Part shown: piece after piece, positions 1 through 11,211 of the stretch | Layout of the letters: each line of letters begins with the position of its first letter | Numbering within the stretch: position 1 is the first letter of the stretch | Source of the DNA: Caenorhabditis remanei | Taxonomy: Eukaryota; Nematoda; Chromadorea; Rhabditida; Rhabditidae | DNA length: 64,000 nt | NCBI RefSeq assembly: GCF_010183535.1 | Contig: NC_071328.1 | Span: forward strand, 15,872,001 to 15,936,000 | Direction: 5' to 3' | Translations under genes and position numbers: made by a program | Notes under the pieces: model-generated | Told to the model about the DNA's origin: nothing | Databases searched by the model: none | Seen by the model: the letters and a program-made list of their open reading frames with translations, nothing else

Positions 1-590
1 ACAATTTTAGGTGGATTTTGCAGTAGTTTTGGCCAATTTCGTGAATTTGGGGGCGCCTTTGACGCGTTTCCTAGTAAAATAACACTCAAAAACCCGCCCA
101 ATTTTCAGTCCGAACCTCTCCTTCCACTGCAGAGGTTTTTTCTGGTGAAACGACTCCAAAATTTCAGAAAATTTTGGAAAAACTCAAATTTTTTAGATGG
201 AAACAGGCTGGAATGCGTTCTCAAGTAAATATCGAGCTTTTCTGGAGATGTTAAAATGTTTCAACTTGAAATAATTGAGAATTTTTGATGAAAAATCGTT
301 CCAAAACAACACTTTTGACCAAACCCAGTATCGAAGCTTTTTTGAGTAAAAACCATAATTTCCAGTCAATTTTGAGGGTTTTTGTTCAAAATAAAGGGTT
401 CTAGAAGTTCTGTAACATATAAAAAGTAGAAAAATGAAGAAAATGAACAGTTTTAATAATTTCCAGTCTGAACAGTAAAAGTTTTCATAGAATTGAGATT
501 TTAGAAGGCATTTCAGTCATAAAAATGCTGTCTTGTTTTTTTTTCATAGAATTCAGAGCTGAAGATCTCATCAAAACGCATAGCAATGGA
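1..590. other. Non-coding flank, no gene seen
   Basis: AT-rich sequence with no ORF of note and no recognisable exon. It lies outside the inverted duplication. Similarity between the two arms fades at roughly position 590, near the words caatggagtaaagtgtcaat on this side. Confidence 0.5.
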
Positions 591-886
591 GTAAAGTGTC
601 AATTTTGACGGCTTTAGTTGGAAATGATTGGAAACATTTAAAAGAAAATGAACAATCTTTATGATTTCCAGATTAAATTTTAACATTATAAGCTTGTAAT
701 AATCAACTTAAACGGTTAAGGGACAGTTCTGGAAAAGGAAAGTTCAGAGAAAGAAGAGTTCTAAAAAAAAAGGGACAGTTCTGGAAAAGCGTACCACCGT
801 AAAAACAGGAAACAAGTTGGTGGCGATTTGTATGACACGCTGGTATTAGGGTTTAAGACAACAAAAAAAACAGGGAATTTAAAAAA

Positions 887-2435
887 TCAATCATCACTCT
901 CCTCGACTTTTCTCTTCTTCACATTGCTATCCTCCTCCTTTTCCTCAACATAATCCTTGTTCTCACGCTTTTTTCCCTTGGAATTCTGACTGGAGGACTC
1001 GGACTCCTTGACGTCGTCAACGGTGGAGCATTCGGTGGCATCGCTTTCAGTGTCAGTGTCGTCGTCGTCAGAGTCATCTGAATCCTCTTCTGGGAAAGTG
1101 ATGAACCATTCGTGAGATTTGATATCCTCCAGCTTAGCTCTCTCCGTAAAATCTGCCCGAAGAATACGACGAATGAGATCTGAAAATACTTGAAATTGAT
1201 ATGAAAAGGGACGTTTTGAACCTGGTCACTGAATTCGGGTCAGACATAAAAGTCCTCTGACCTAGGATCCGACACCTCGGCCACCGTGGTATCTCACCAT
1301 GACATCACTCGACACACCTGGAAACAAGTGCTACCGTAATATTTTGGAAAGGGAAATTTGAATTTAATTTCCTAAGATATTACGGTAGCATTCGTTTGCA
1401 GTTGTGTCGAGTATCTTATGATATTCTGAAACATACCGTAAATCCGAGGCTCCAACTCAACTCCATTCTGGCATTTCTTCCATTTTGCAAGAATCCACTT
1501 TTCGTATTCTTTGTCTTTCAATCTGGAAAATAATTCATAATTAACTTGTAAACCTATTTACGTCGAAGGCATCCCAGCCTGTGCTATATATGCATTCTAG
1601 CGCCGCAGGCACGCCAGACAGTTGTAGATAACCATTCTAGCGTCGCAGACATGTTACAACACTTTAGGCGCGTCAGATCACGGAAAAGTCGACAACTCAC
1701 CGATTCGCCTCAGTCCATGGTTGATTTCCAGTCGCCATGAAGAACAAGACAATGCCTGACGACCAGATATCCGCCGGTGGTCCCTCGACTCGATCCTCTG
1801 TCAACACTTCTGGAGCCGCGTAACTACGTGTGCCTTTATGTCCCTTCACCATCTCTTCATCGTCACATTCATCACGGAAAAACGAGGCGCTGCCGAAATC
1901 AGCGATTTTTAGAGTTCCTGGAAGATAGTTATTTAGTGGTTTGTAGTCAAATATAACTATTGTGTTTTAGCTATTTGAAAATTGAAAAAATATACTGACC
2001 ACCACTAGAAACCAGAAGATTCTCCGGTTTGATATCCATATGCACCACGCCGTTCTCATGCATATAGCTCAATCCAGAAATGAGCTGTTGAAAGAGTCGA
2101 TGACACGTCCTAAGAGAGAACCCGTATTCTGGAATCCGATCAAATAAGCATCCTCCTTCAACATAATCCATAAAAAACAAGGCGCCATCGCGGAGGTCAC
2201 TCCGTTTGTGGATTGTCGTCAGATTGGGGTGACCACCGTCTTCCGTAAGGTACCGTTGGATGGTGTACTCCATGTTGATGTCCTTGTACCACACACGTTC
2301 AGTTCGTTTGACACGTTTCATTGCATACATCTGATTGTCTGATAGAGTGACAAGTGACACGTCTCCATACGATCCTTCGCCGAGTTTCTTGATGACAGTG
2401 TAGTTGATTTTTGGGTATGTGACGAAAGAGGGCAT
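887..2435 (-). CDS. CHK1-like Ser/Thr protein kinase, copy A
   Basis: Four exons on the minus strand (2000-2435, 1701-1917, 1437-1522, 887-1179) join in phase to 343 codons plus stop. The product is a small kinase: Gly-rich loop LGEGSYGDV near residue 18, ATP-site Lys in YAMKRV, catalytic loop VVHMDIKPENLL, IADFG metal-binding motif, APE motif (AAPEVL) and a CHK1-like GPPADIWSSGIVLF segment. After the C-lobe come an acidic Asp/Glu/Ser-rich stretch and a basic tail ending KKRKVEESDD. The catalytic loop is HMD where most kinases have HRD; the Asp and the Lys of KPEN remain, so activity is possible. The start follows a UTR acceptor. It is an intact inverted duplicate of copy B at 8603-10066. Fold and likely phosphotransfer follow from the family; the substrate is unknown. 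Confidence 0.87.
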
Positions 2436-2499
2436 TTCGAAAACTGCAAAAAAGGGAATTAAAATAATTGGCTAATGGAAATGAGAAAATTGATATAAC

Positions 2500-3700
2500 A
2501 AGATTAAAAATCATGGAGCGTACCGCACTGTACGGTAGGAAGGTCAGGACAAGAATAGAATGCATGAAATCAATAACGGGAAGACGGAAGAATGACCATG
2601 TACCCCTGCCGGTACCCCTGTTCTCCCAGTACCCCTGCCGAGCCGCTACGCGCACGCGTCGCGTGACAGTGGGAGGGTGATGGCAGGATCAATAGACGTC
2701 ACAGAAGAAAAGAACGTGTGCGTACTGCCGCTACGCATACGCGATGCAAGTAAATGATAATCGGAAATTGGAGCCGTGTACTTTAAAGGCGCATATCTCA
2801 AAAGTGGGCGGAGCTATTAGAAAAGTGTCAACTGCAAAAATGAAGCGCTTGGATTGATGTACATAAATAATTAAAAATATCACAAATTGAACAAGTTTTC
2901 GGCTAGCTGGGAAGAGTTACACCGACAAAGGTACACTGATCAAAGTTGTTTATTGCTGAGGGACGCTTTACCTGACCTGTAGTGACTTTTACTGTATATT
3001 TAAATAATTAAATAAAATATCAAAAGTTGTTTCGACCGATTTGCGTTTTTACCATAAAATTTCGAAACGAGCCGGAACATTTGAAAAAGAAATCGCAAAA
3101 ACAAGAACCACAACATTCGAAAATCACGAGGAGACGGAAGAATGACGATGTACCCCTACCGGTACGCCTGTTATCACAGTACTCCTGCCGAGCCGCTACG
3201 CGCACGCGTCGCGTGACAGTGGGAAGGTGATGGCACGATCGATAGACGTTTTGGAGAACTGCCGCTACGCAAGGAAGTTAGCATCGGAAATTTTTAGAAA
3301 ATTGTCAACTGCAAAAATGGCGCGCTTGGTTTGATGTACATACGCTATTTAAAATATCACACATCGAATAAATTCTAAGTTTGCTGCCAGCTCGGAAAAG
3401 TTACACTGACGAAATTACACTGACAAAAAAAGGATTCTGCACAGCTCAGCGGTAGAGTAAGCTAAACTTAGGTTATGGAGTACAGTAGGAAGGCCAGGCC
3501 AAGAATGGAATGCAATAAAACTTAAAACAAGAATGGGAAGACAGAAGAATGACGGTGCCCCTGTTCTCACATTACCCATGCCAAGCCGCTACGCATACGC
3601 GTTGCGCGTCTACTAGGGGTTGATGGGTGACAATGTGTGAATCAGATTGACAAACAGGTGAGAGTAGATGCATACATAGAACAGGTCACAGGACTCTCCG
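2500..3700. repeat. Reiterated GC-rich promoter-side blocks, left arm
   Basis: Three diverged blocks begin near 2520, 3110 and 3480. Each has a pyrimidine/purine segment around gaagacggaagaatgac, then cccctgccgagccgctacgc followed by a GACGCG-rich palindromic run (gcacgcgtcgcgtgac), and then a gtgggaaggtgatggca-type tail. Short ORFs across them share the peptide AATRTRRVTVG because they are the same repeat, not a protein. Matching blocks lie at 7340-8470 in the other arm. They sit upstream of the kinase start and could contain its promoter, but no TATA box is obvious. Confidence 0.7.
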
Positions 3701-3927
3701 GGAAGTTTCCATAGAATGCAACTACGCTCTACTGTCCTTTCCCGCCAAACACCTCTGTCTGCGTACACCATCTGTCCAACCATCTCAGCTGAAGAGATGA
3801 GAAAAGGATAATCATATTCCCTCTAAGATGGCCTACTGGATGGCCGTCAACAAAAATGTCTTCTGATTTTTATTGAGTTCTGGTTTTATTATTTCTATTT
3901 TTATTCGGTGCTGTATGTTGAAGGTAA

Positions 3928-4184
3928 GAGTCAAAAAATATAGAAGATAATATTAATTATCAAAAATTTGACTTTAAGATACTACTCACCACAATACATA
4001 TTCTATCATTTGGTGACATGGGAGAAAATGGTTCTATTGTGGTACAAATATCCATAATTGTTTCCTGAACGTCATCATCAGTATGATGTATAAAATCGTA
4101 CCGTTCCAAGAAGAAATCTTGAGTAGAAACTCATTTGGATAAATAGCGACGTCACAATGAAGTCTGCGATGCCAAGTCCAACAT
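3928..4184. other. Spacer start, no gene seen
   Basis: Sequence between the left duplication arm and the ubiquitin-hydrolase-like fragment. The arm ends in an exon-like stretch on the plus strand (about 3830-3918) that stays open in one frame and encodes a hydrophobic, aromatic-rich peptide ending SVLYVE before a GTAAGAG donor. It may be the 5' part of whatever gene the fragment at 4185 came from. I could not build a continuous model. Confidence 0.3.
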
Positions 4185-4570
4185 GAACGTTGTCCTAAAA
4201 CTTTCAAATCGACCGTCACTCCTACTGGAGTTTACACGAACTTGATCGTACAAGATGGATCACTTCAAGATGTGTTAGACGACGTGACCGATTCTGAGCA
4301 ATTTTGCCCCCACGGAGATGCAAGGAGACCGGAGGATTGGACAAATCAAGGAAAATACCACATTTTGGTGCTCAACCGAGCCCATACCCAACGGTTCACA
4401 GAATTTCCAGTCGAAGTTAGCATGTTTGCAAAGAGATGGTCTCTTGTCGCGTTTACGTCACCAAAGATGGAGGAAGGACAGGTCACTACTGGACGTGGAC
4501 AAAAGAAAGAGATATGTGGTACAAAATCAGCGACGACCGTATTCAAGTTCAAAAGCCGGAATCGGAGTAG
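4185..4570 (+). pseudogene. Ubiquitin C-terminal hydrolase (USP)-like fragment, frameshifted
   Basis: Two adjacent frames each give part of what looks like the C-terminal half of a USP-type (peptidase C19) catalytic domain. The first frame gives TPTGVYTNLIVQDGSL and then WSLVA. The second gives VYVTKDGGRTGHYWTW and then WYKISDDRIQV before a stop at 4568-4570. The order LVA, then G-H-Y-W, then W-Y-x-x-x-D-D matches the USP region holding the catalytic His (GHY) and the following Asp/Asn. The frame changes near 4446-4456 without splice signals, so the copy looks broken. No Cys box was found upstream. A related Cys-containing peptide (CSPTTFKST) recurs near 4710, suggesting local duplication. 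Family assignment rests on this motif order only. Confidence 0.45.
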
Positions 4571-4899
4571 AGCTTACGCAACATTGGTGTCAGTTCGTTT
4601 ATCTATAGAAGAAAAAAGGTTCAACTCTTTTGCCAATTCGAAAAATTCGTCAGATGGGATTAGTATGCACAGAATTCAACTTCCTAATATGATTTGCCCA
4701 CAAAAATGTTCTCCTACAACTTTCAAATCGACAGACAAATGTGAAATAAAAATGTGTTTTCATTTAAGAATGATTGTTTCTCTCTCGAAATGCTTTCCGA
4801 TGTTATATATTTCACCAGATCATGGAAACACATGATTTTTTGACACTCTCAAAATGCGCGCCAGCCTGTCACTGTATTTTTGTCAGTGTAACTTGGTTA

Positions 4900-5340
4900 A
4901 CCTAGGATCCGACAACTCGGTCATATCTCACCATGACGTCACTCGACACACCTGGAAACAAGTGCTACCGTAATATTTTGGGAAAGGGAAACTTGAATTT
5001 TATTTCATGATGTATTACGGTAGCCCTCGTTTGCAGTTGTGTCGAGTATCTTATGAAATTCTGAAACATACCGTAAATCCTAGGCTCCAACTCAACTCCA
5101 TTCTGGCATTTCTTCCATTTTGCAAGAATCCACTTTTCGTATTCTTCGTCTTTCAATCTGGAAAATAATCAATGATTAACTTGTAAACCTATTTACGTCG
5201 AAGGCGCGCCAGCCTGTGCTATATATCCATTCTTGCGCCGCAGGCACCCCAGACAGTTGTAGATAAGCATTTTAGCGTCGCAGACATGTTACGACACTTT
5301 TGCGCCGAAGGCGCGCCAGCTCATGGATTCTAGCGCCGCA
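4900..5340 (-). pseudogene. Third, partial copy of the kinase gene (exon 3 and flanks)
   Basis: This block repeats the left-arm sequence 1255-1680 in the same orientation. It holds exon 3 of the kinase gene (5072-5157, 86 nt, with AG acceptor and GTATGT donor preserved) and parts of both flanking introns, including paired ttacggtag words. The peptide LKDEEYEKWILAKWKKCQNG matches the functional copies. No other kinase exons are near, so it is an orphan exon inside the spacer of the inverted duplication. Confidence 0.85.
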
Positions 5341-6555
5341 GGCATCCTCGCATATCTCAAAAGTGGGCGGAGCTTTAAAAAATTATGCATTTCAAAATGT
5401 AGTCCTTTATCTGTACAAACAAAACGAATTTTCAAAATTGGGTTGATTATGTGGTCGTGGCAATGACAAAATGATCTGTTTTCAGCTTTGAAGGCGCATA
5501 CCGCAAAAGTGGGCGGAGCTAGCTAGAGAGCATGACGTGGTATTCCCACTCGTCGGATGCATCACAAGGAATTTTGCAGAATCCGCACCCAGAGTCAAGG
5601 GGGCGGAGTTTATTTCGGATGAATCGTATCCGGTCACGCATTTTTCACTAATCTAGAGATGAAATTTCAGATTTTCAAGGGAAACTGAAATTTTCGAACC
5701 GAGAAATAGTTAAAATCAAGTTTTTAGCTTGAGAAACAGGGATTTTGAAATAAATTATCGCATTTTTCGGTTGAAAGTCAGCGTTTTATAACTAAAATTT
5801 TGGTTTTATTGTTGAAAATGGCATTTTTAGACGGAAAATCACTATTTGCGGCAAAAAAAGAGGTTTTAGCAGGAAAACATCTTTTTTAAAGATTGAAATT
5901 GATTATTTGACGTTTTTCAGCGGAAAAATGTAAGTTTTGTGTTGAAAAACTGCAAAAAAGACAATTTTTGAGCTAAGTCGCATTTTTTTTTCGTTTTTCC
6001 ACAAAAAAATATGATCAATGAACTAATTAAAGCATTTCTGGAACATCAAGGAAAAACAAAATTTATATTCCACATGTATTTATTAGTATAAAAAAACGGA
6101 AACACATTAAAGTAAGTGTTTTTCAGACACAACTACAGAAAAGAAATGGTCAACCATACAAAATCAGGAACGGTAGTGGAATCATGTTGCAAATAGAAGA
6201 TATCATTATAAAATTTGGAAAATCATCGATGATACGGTAGTTGGATGAATTGAGATCCAGATTGCGACGTTTCGGCCTAGGAGAGTCCATTGGAAATGGT
6301 CTGGAGCATGTGCAGCTGTCCTCCCGGCTGAGTTGAGTGGGAGGGAGCAGTATCCTCGTGTCCGTCAATATCTTGGAAACGAATCTCTTACGGTCAGGCT
6401 TTGTCAGCACAATCTCATATTCTATCTATCCGTTTTGCAAAATTTTCTGGTGTTTCTTCTTTCACTTCTCCAAAATCTCAACGTTTGACTGTTTTTCCAG
6501 ATCAGGTTCAACACTGAAACAACATAATCAATGATCTCTTTGATTTCTTATAACT
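5341..6555. other. Non-coding spacer between the arms
   Basis: This stretch contains two half-copies of the GCGGAGCT foldback repeat (about 5345-5420 and 5490-5530) and an AT-rich stretch 5640-6120 with no gene. From 6150 to 6410 there is an 86-codon minus-strand ORF rich in Pro/Arg/Ser without recognisable similarity. It ends near a donor-like site (6556) at the inner edge of the right arm. I do not support it as a gene. Confidence 0.4.
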
Positions 6556-6661
6556 CTTACCTTCAATATTCAGCACCGAATAAAAATAGCAATAATATAT
6601 AACAAGAACTCAATGAAAATCAGAAACCATATTTGTCGACGGCCATCCAGTAGGCTATCTA

Positions 6662-7150
6662 ACTAGGGAATGTTCCAGACGTAATTTGGCCTTTTAACTT
6701 GGCTCATATCCTATAAGGTACTTCTGAACACGCTGATTCCGAATATGTAATTTAATTTTGCAGAACGCTTCGCTGAACTGAGATATATGCATTTTAAGTC
6801 ATTTCTAGTGCAAAAATCTCATTTTTCAAGAGGCTGAAAATCAATTTTAAACTCAGTTTTTCAAATTTTTTCTGTGTAATATGTGTGAATTGAGGTTGCA
6901 AAAGTACATCAAAAACTTTATCTAGTAAAAAAAGTTTTCAGGAAAAGTTTAATCACGACGGTGCAAAAGCCAAAAATGCCTCTTGAAAATTGAGATTTTT
7001 GCACTAGAAATGACTTAAAATGCATATATCTCAGTTCAGCGAAGCGTTCTGCAAAATTGAATTACATATTCGGAATCAGCGTGTTCAGAAGTACCTTATA
7101 GGATATAAGCCAAGTTAAAAGGCCAAATTACGTCTGGAACATTCCCTAGT
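6662..7150. mobile_element. Foldback (MITE-like) element, 489 bp, TA target
   Basis: Long terminal inverted repeats begin ACTAGGGAATGTTCCAGACG and continue for well over 150 bases (for example the word ttaaaaggccaaattacg near 7115 is the inverse of cgtaatttggccttttaa near 6680). TA flanks each end. The left duplication arm preserves what looks like the unoccupied site (ccctctaagatgg at 3820), so insertion followed the duplication. No transposase is encoded. A TA duplication would fit Tc1/mariner-type mobilisation; this is inference. Confidence 0.8.
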
Positions 7151-7339
7151 TAGAGGGAATATGACTATCCTTTTCTCATCTCTACTGTTGTGATGGATGG
7201 ACAGATGGTGTACGCAGACAGAGGTGTTTGGCGGAAAAGGACAGAAAAGCGTAGTTGCATTATGAAAACTTCCCGGAGAGCGTTGTGACCTGTTATGCAT
7301 CTACTCTAACCTCTTTGTACAATGTGATTCACACATTGT

Positions 7340-8470
7340 CAACCATCTACCCCCTAGTAGACGCGCAACGCGTATGCGTAGCGGCTCGGCAGGGGTACTG
7401 TGAGAACAGGGGTGCATCATCATTCTTCCGTCTTCGCATTCTTGTTTTCAATTTTATTGCATTCTCTTCTTGTCCTGGCCTTCCTACTGTACTCCATAGC
7501 CTAAGTTTAGCTTACTGTACCGCAGAGCTGTGCAGAATCCTTTTTTGTCAGTGTACCTTTGTCGGTGCAACCCTTCCCAGCTAGCCGAAAACTTGTTCAA
7601 TTAGTGATATTTCAAATTATTTAAGCACATCAAACCAAGCGCTACATTTTTGTAGTTGACAATTTTCTAAAAACTCCGCCCATTTTTAAGATATGCGCCT
7701 TTAAAGTACCCGGCTTCAATTTCCGATTCTCATTTCCTTGCGTCGCGTGTGCGTAGCGGCTGAGCGCACACGTCCATTTCCTACCAAGACGTCTATCGAG
7801 CGTGTCATCACCTTCCCACTGTCACGCGACGCGTACGCGTAGCGGCTCGGCAGGGTTCTGTGAGAACAGCGGTACCGGTAGGGGTAAATCGTCATTCTTC
7901 CGTCTTCTCGTTATTGTTTTCCCTTTTTTATGCATTCTATTCTTGTCCTTACATTTCTACCGTACCACATAGCCTGAGCCTAAGTTACTGTATGTACCGT
8001 ACTCCATAACCTGAACGTAGGTCACTGTACTGTACTCCGTAGTCCAAGATTACCGTACCTTACTCCAAAGCTAGCCTAAACTTTCGAAACGCTTCACGAT
8101 TTTTATTCACTTTTCACATTTTGCTCGCTCTGCTCATTAAACTAATTTTCTCATTTTATTACCTATTTTGCGCTACATTTTTACAATTGACACTTTTCTC
8201 ATTGCTCCGCCCACTCTGTGATATGCGCCTTTAAAGTAAACGGCTCCAACTCTCACTTCCTTGCGTCGCGTGTGCGTTGCGGCAGTGCGCACACGTCCTT
8301 TTTTCCCAAGACGTCTATCGATCGTGCCATCACCTTCCCACTGTCACGCGACCCGTATGCGTAGCGGCTCGGCAGGAGTACTGTGAGAACAGGGGTACCA
8401 GTAGGGGTTGTCATTCTTCCGTCTTCCCGTTATTGATTTCAATTCTCATGCATTTTATTCTTGTACCGAC
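7340..8470. repeat. Reiterated GC-rich promoter-side blocks, right arm
   Basis: This is the inverted counterpart of 2500-3700. Three diverged units, near 7350, 7820 and 8340, each contain cgcgtagcggctcggcaggg followed by a tcattcttccgtcttc segment and runs of short ctgtac/gtaccgtac words. Half-copies of the GCGGAGCT repeat sit between them (about 7640-7700 and 8160-8235). Confidence 0.7.
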
Positions 8471-8602
8471 CTTCCTACTGTACCTTATAGCCTACGTTCG
8501 GATTACTGTAGGACTAAGTCATGGTGATTTTTATCGTGTTATACCAATTTTCTCCTTTTCCTGTTGAACCATTCCAATTCCATTTTTCTTTCAGTTTTCA
8601 AA

Positions 8603-10066
8603 ATGCCCTCATTCGTCACATACCCGAAAATCAACTACACTGTCATCAAGAAACTCGGCGAAGGATCGTATGGAGACGTGTCACTTGTCACTCTATCAGA
8701 CAATCAGATGTATGCAATGAAACGTGTCAAACGAACTGAACGAGTGTGGTACAAGGACATCAACACGGAGTACACCATCCAACGGTACCTTACGGAAGAC
8801 GGTGGCCACCCCAATCTGACGACAATCCACAAACGGAGTGACCTCCGGGATGGCGCCTTGTTTTTTATGGATTATGTTGAAGGAGGAAGCTTATATGATT
8901 GGATTCCAGAACATGGATTCTCTGTTAGGACGTGTCATCGATTATTTCAGCAGCTCATTTCTGGATTGAGCTATATGCATGAGAACGGCGTGGTGCATAT
9001 GGATATCAAACCCGAGAATCTTCTGGTTTCTAGTGGTGGTCAGTTTTTTGAGTATTGTTGAATAGCTACTACACAATAGTTGACTACAAACTACCAAATA
9101 ACTCTTTTCCAGGAACTCTAAAAATTGCTGATTTCGGCAGCGCCTCGTTTTTCCGTGATGAATGTGACGATGAAGAGATGGTGAAGGGACATAAAGGCAC
9201 ACGTAGTTACGCGGCTCCAGAAGTGTTGACAGAGGATCGTGTCGAGGGACCGCCTGCGGATATCTGGTCGTCTGGTATCGTTTTGTTCTTCATGGCGACT
9301 GGAAATCAACCATGGACTGAGGCGAATCGGTGAGTTGTCGACTTTTAAAGATGACTGTCGCGCCTAGAATCTGTGATCTGGCGCGTCTTTGGCGCAAATG
9401 TTCTGCGACGCTAGAATCCGTATCTACAACTGTCTGAGGTGCCTTCGACGTAAATAGGTTCACAAGTTAATCATTGATTGTTTTCCAGATTGAAAGACGA
9501 AGAATACGAAAAGTGGATTCTTGCGAAATGGAAGAAATGCCAGAATGGAGTTGAGTTGGAGCCTCGCATTTACGGTATGTTTCAGAATTTTATAAGATAC
9601 TCGACACAACTGCAAACGAGTGCTATGGTAATATCTTAGGAAATAGCACTTGTTTCCAGGAGTGTCGAGTGATGTCATGGTGAGATACTATGATGACCGA
9701 GTTGTGATTTATCAAGTTACACTGACAAAAATACAGTGACCAAAATACACATTTTTATACCAATTTCAATAATTTCCAGATCTCATTCGTCGTATTCTTC
9801 GGGCAGATTTCACGGAGAGAGCTAAGCTGGAGGATATCAAATGTCACGAGTGGTTCATCACTTTCCCAGAAGAGGATTCAGATGACTCTGACGACGATAC
9901 CGACACTGAAAGCGACGGCACCGAGTGCTCCACCGTTGAAGACGTCAAGGAGTCCTCCGGCCAGAATTCCAAGGGAAGAAAGCGTGAGAACGAGGATTAT
10001 GTTGAGGAAGAGGAGGAGGAGGATAGCAATGTGAAGAAGAGAAAAGTGGGGAAGAGTGATGACTGA
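8603..10066 (+). CDS. CHK1-like Ser/Thr protein kinase, copy B
   Basis: Exons 8603-9038, 9113-9329, 9489-9574 and 9780-10066 join to 341 codons plus stop. It is nearly the same protein as copy A: LGEGSYGDV loop, YAMKRV Lys, VVHMDIKPENLL catalytic loop (HMD, not HRD), IADFG and GPPADIWSSGIVLF. An acidic linker follows, then a basic tail RKRENEDYVEEEEEEDSNVK. Differences from copy A include SLYDWIPEHG for CLFDRIPEYG in the hinge and αD region, and small indels in the acidic tail. A splice acceptor (tttctttcag) lies 8 bases before the ATG, so the transcript may be trans-spliced or have a UTR intron. Both copies keep clean splice sites and frames, so both may be expressed. Divergent CHK1-like kinases occur in nematodes; the specific role is unknown. 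Confidence 0.88.
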
Positions 10067-10330
10067 TTTTTTAAATTCCCTGTTTTTTGTTGTCTTAAAC
10101 CCTAATACCAGCGTGTCATACAAATCCCCACCTACTTTTTTCATGTTTTTTACGGTGGTACGTCTTTCTAGAACTGTCCCTTCTCTAGACTTTACCGTTT
10201 CAGAACCACTTAAGTCAGTACAAGTTTATTATGTTAAAGTTTACACTGGAAATCATAAAAATTGTTTTTTTTTAAATTTAATTTTTCCGATTATTTCCAA
10301 CAGAAGCCGTCAAAATTGACATATTACTCC

Positions 10331-10635
10331 ATTTCTAAGCTCAAAATTCCGCTTTCTAAAAACCAAAGGCAGAATTTTGAAGGCAATCGCATAAGGTTCT
10401 CTCTTTTCTCGCCAAACTTTAATTACTCTGTGCATTGACTATCAACGACTCCTGAATCTCGGAGGTACTTTATGGATTTTCTCGAAAAACCCTGGTTTTT
10501 GTAGTTTTAAATAAAATTTTCACAAATTTGTCCGAATCTCTGTCGCTTTTGGGATTTGAAATAAAACAATCATTATTTTGAAATCAGCGCGTCAAGGCGG
10601 TTCTAATGACTATAAAATCGACGTGAAAAGCGGAG
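10331..10635. other. Intergenic, nothing recognised
   Basis: AT-rich sequence between the kinase duplication and the next inverted repeat. No exon or repeat signal was found. Confidence 0.4.
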
Positions 10636-10914
10636 ACGCAGAGAAACATAATATTTCTAGACAAGATGTGGTACACTTTCAGAAGGAAATTAACCTTTCT
10701 ACACGTGACAATTCATTATTCATGGTCACCCGAGCGTGTCATGATCGTTGATCAATTTCCACTATTCAAATTTCATCATACACCAGACAAAGGTCACCAG
10801 AAAATCCAATCAAAAACATATGTAGACACTCATATTTGAAATAGAGAGAGAGAGAGAGAAGCACTCTACTCATAGACAAAGGTCACCAGACAAACTCCTT
10901 TGATCCCTTCACCG

Positions 10915-11000
10915 CCCGCTGTCCCGCTTTAGACTCCGCCCGTTTGGGGTATATAAGCGCCCGGTAGTAAGGAGTCAGTATCTTGAGACAAATAATAATG
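10915..11000 (+). promoter_or_regulatory. TATA promoter reading right
   Basis: ggggtatataagcgcccgg is followed about 25 bases later by gtaaggagtcagtatcttga, which is the likely start region. A short leader and aataATGG|GTACGT then give a start codon directly at a donor-like site. The same TATA and start-region words recur inverted at 11535-11575. Upstream gacaaaggtcaccag words are candidate factor sites. Confidence 0.55.
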
Positions 11001-11211
11001 GGTACGTAGCATAACTGTCGTAATAATAGTTTATTATAAGCGACGTATCAGAAATGATCGTCACAATCTAATACGAAGAATATTTGTGGACTTTCTATTT
11101 ATAAATCATCTGCATTTTAAAACAAAGTACACATATTTTGAATGATAACAGTTTATTAGTGCTTGAAGGGACTTCTTGTTACAATTCTTTGTCAACATTT
11201 AATCAAAAAAT

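Larger units (their letters stand above)
590..3927. repeat. Left arm of 3.3-kb inverted duplication
   Basis: Read on the minus strand, this block matches the plus strand of 6556-10330 along almost its whole length: the 3' flank of a kinase gene, all its exons and introns, and about 1.5 kb of promoter-side sequence. Landmarks shared in opposite orientation are the 3' flank with tgtcaattttgacggctt, the four kinase exons, GC-rich blocks containing gagccgctacgcgcacgcgt, and an inner edge with a donor-like gaaggtaagag. Substitutions and small indels separate the arms, so this is an old duplication and not an assembly mirror. Confidence 0.9.
6556..10330. repeat. Right arm of the inverted duplication
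   Basis: This is the inverted partner of 590-3927. It is longer mainly because it carries an extra foldback element at 6662-7150 that is absent at the corresponding left-arm position (near 3824). It contains kinase copy B and its promoter-side repeats. Confidence 0.9.

Noticed and set aside
4242..4835. 197-codon plus-strand ORF as an intact gene
   Set aside because: The recognisable part switches to another frame at about 4450. The remainder of the ORF is low-quality sequence, so the ORF as a whole is not a protein.
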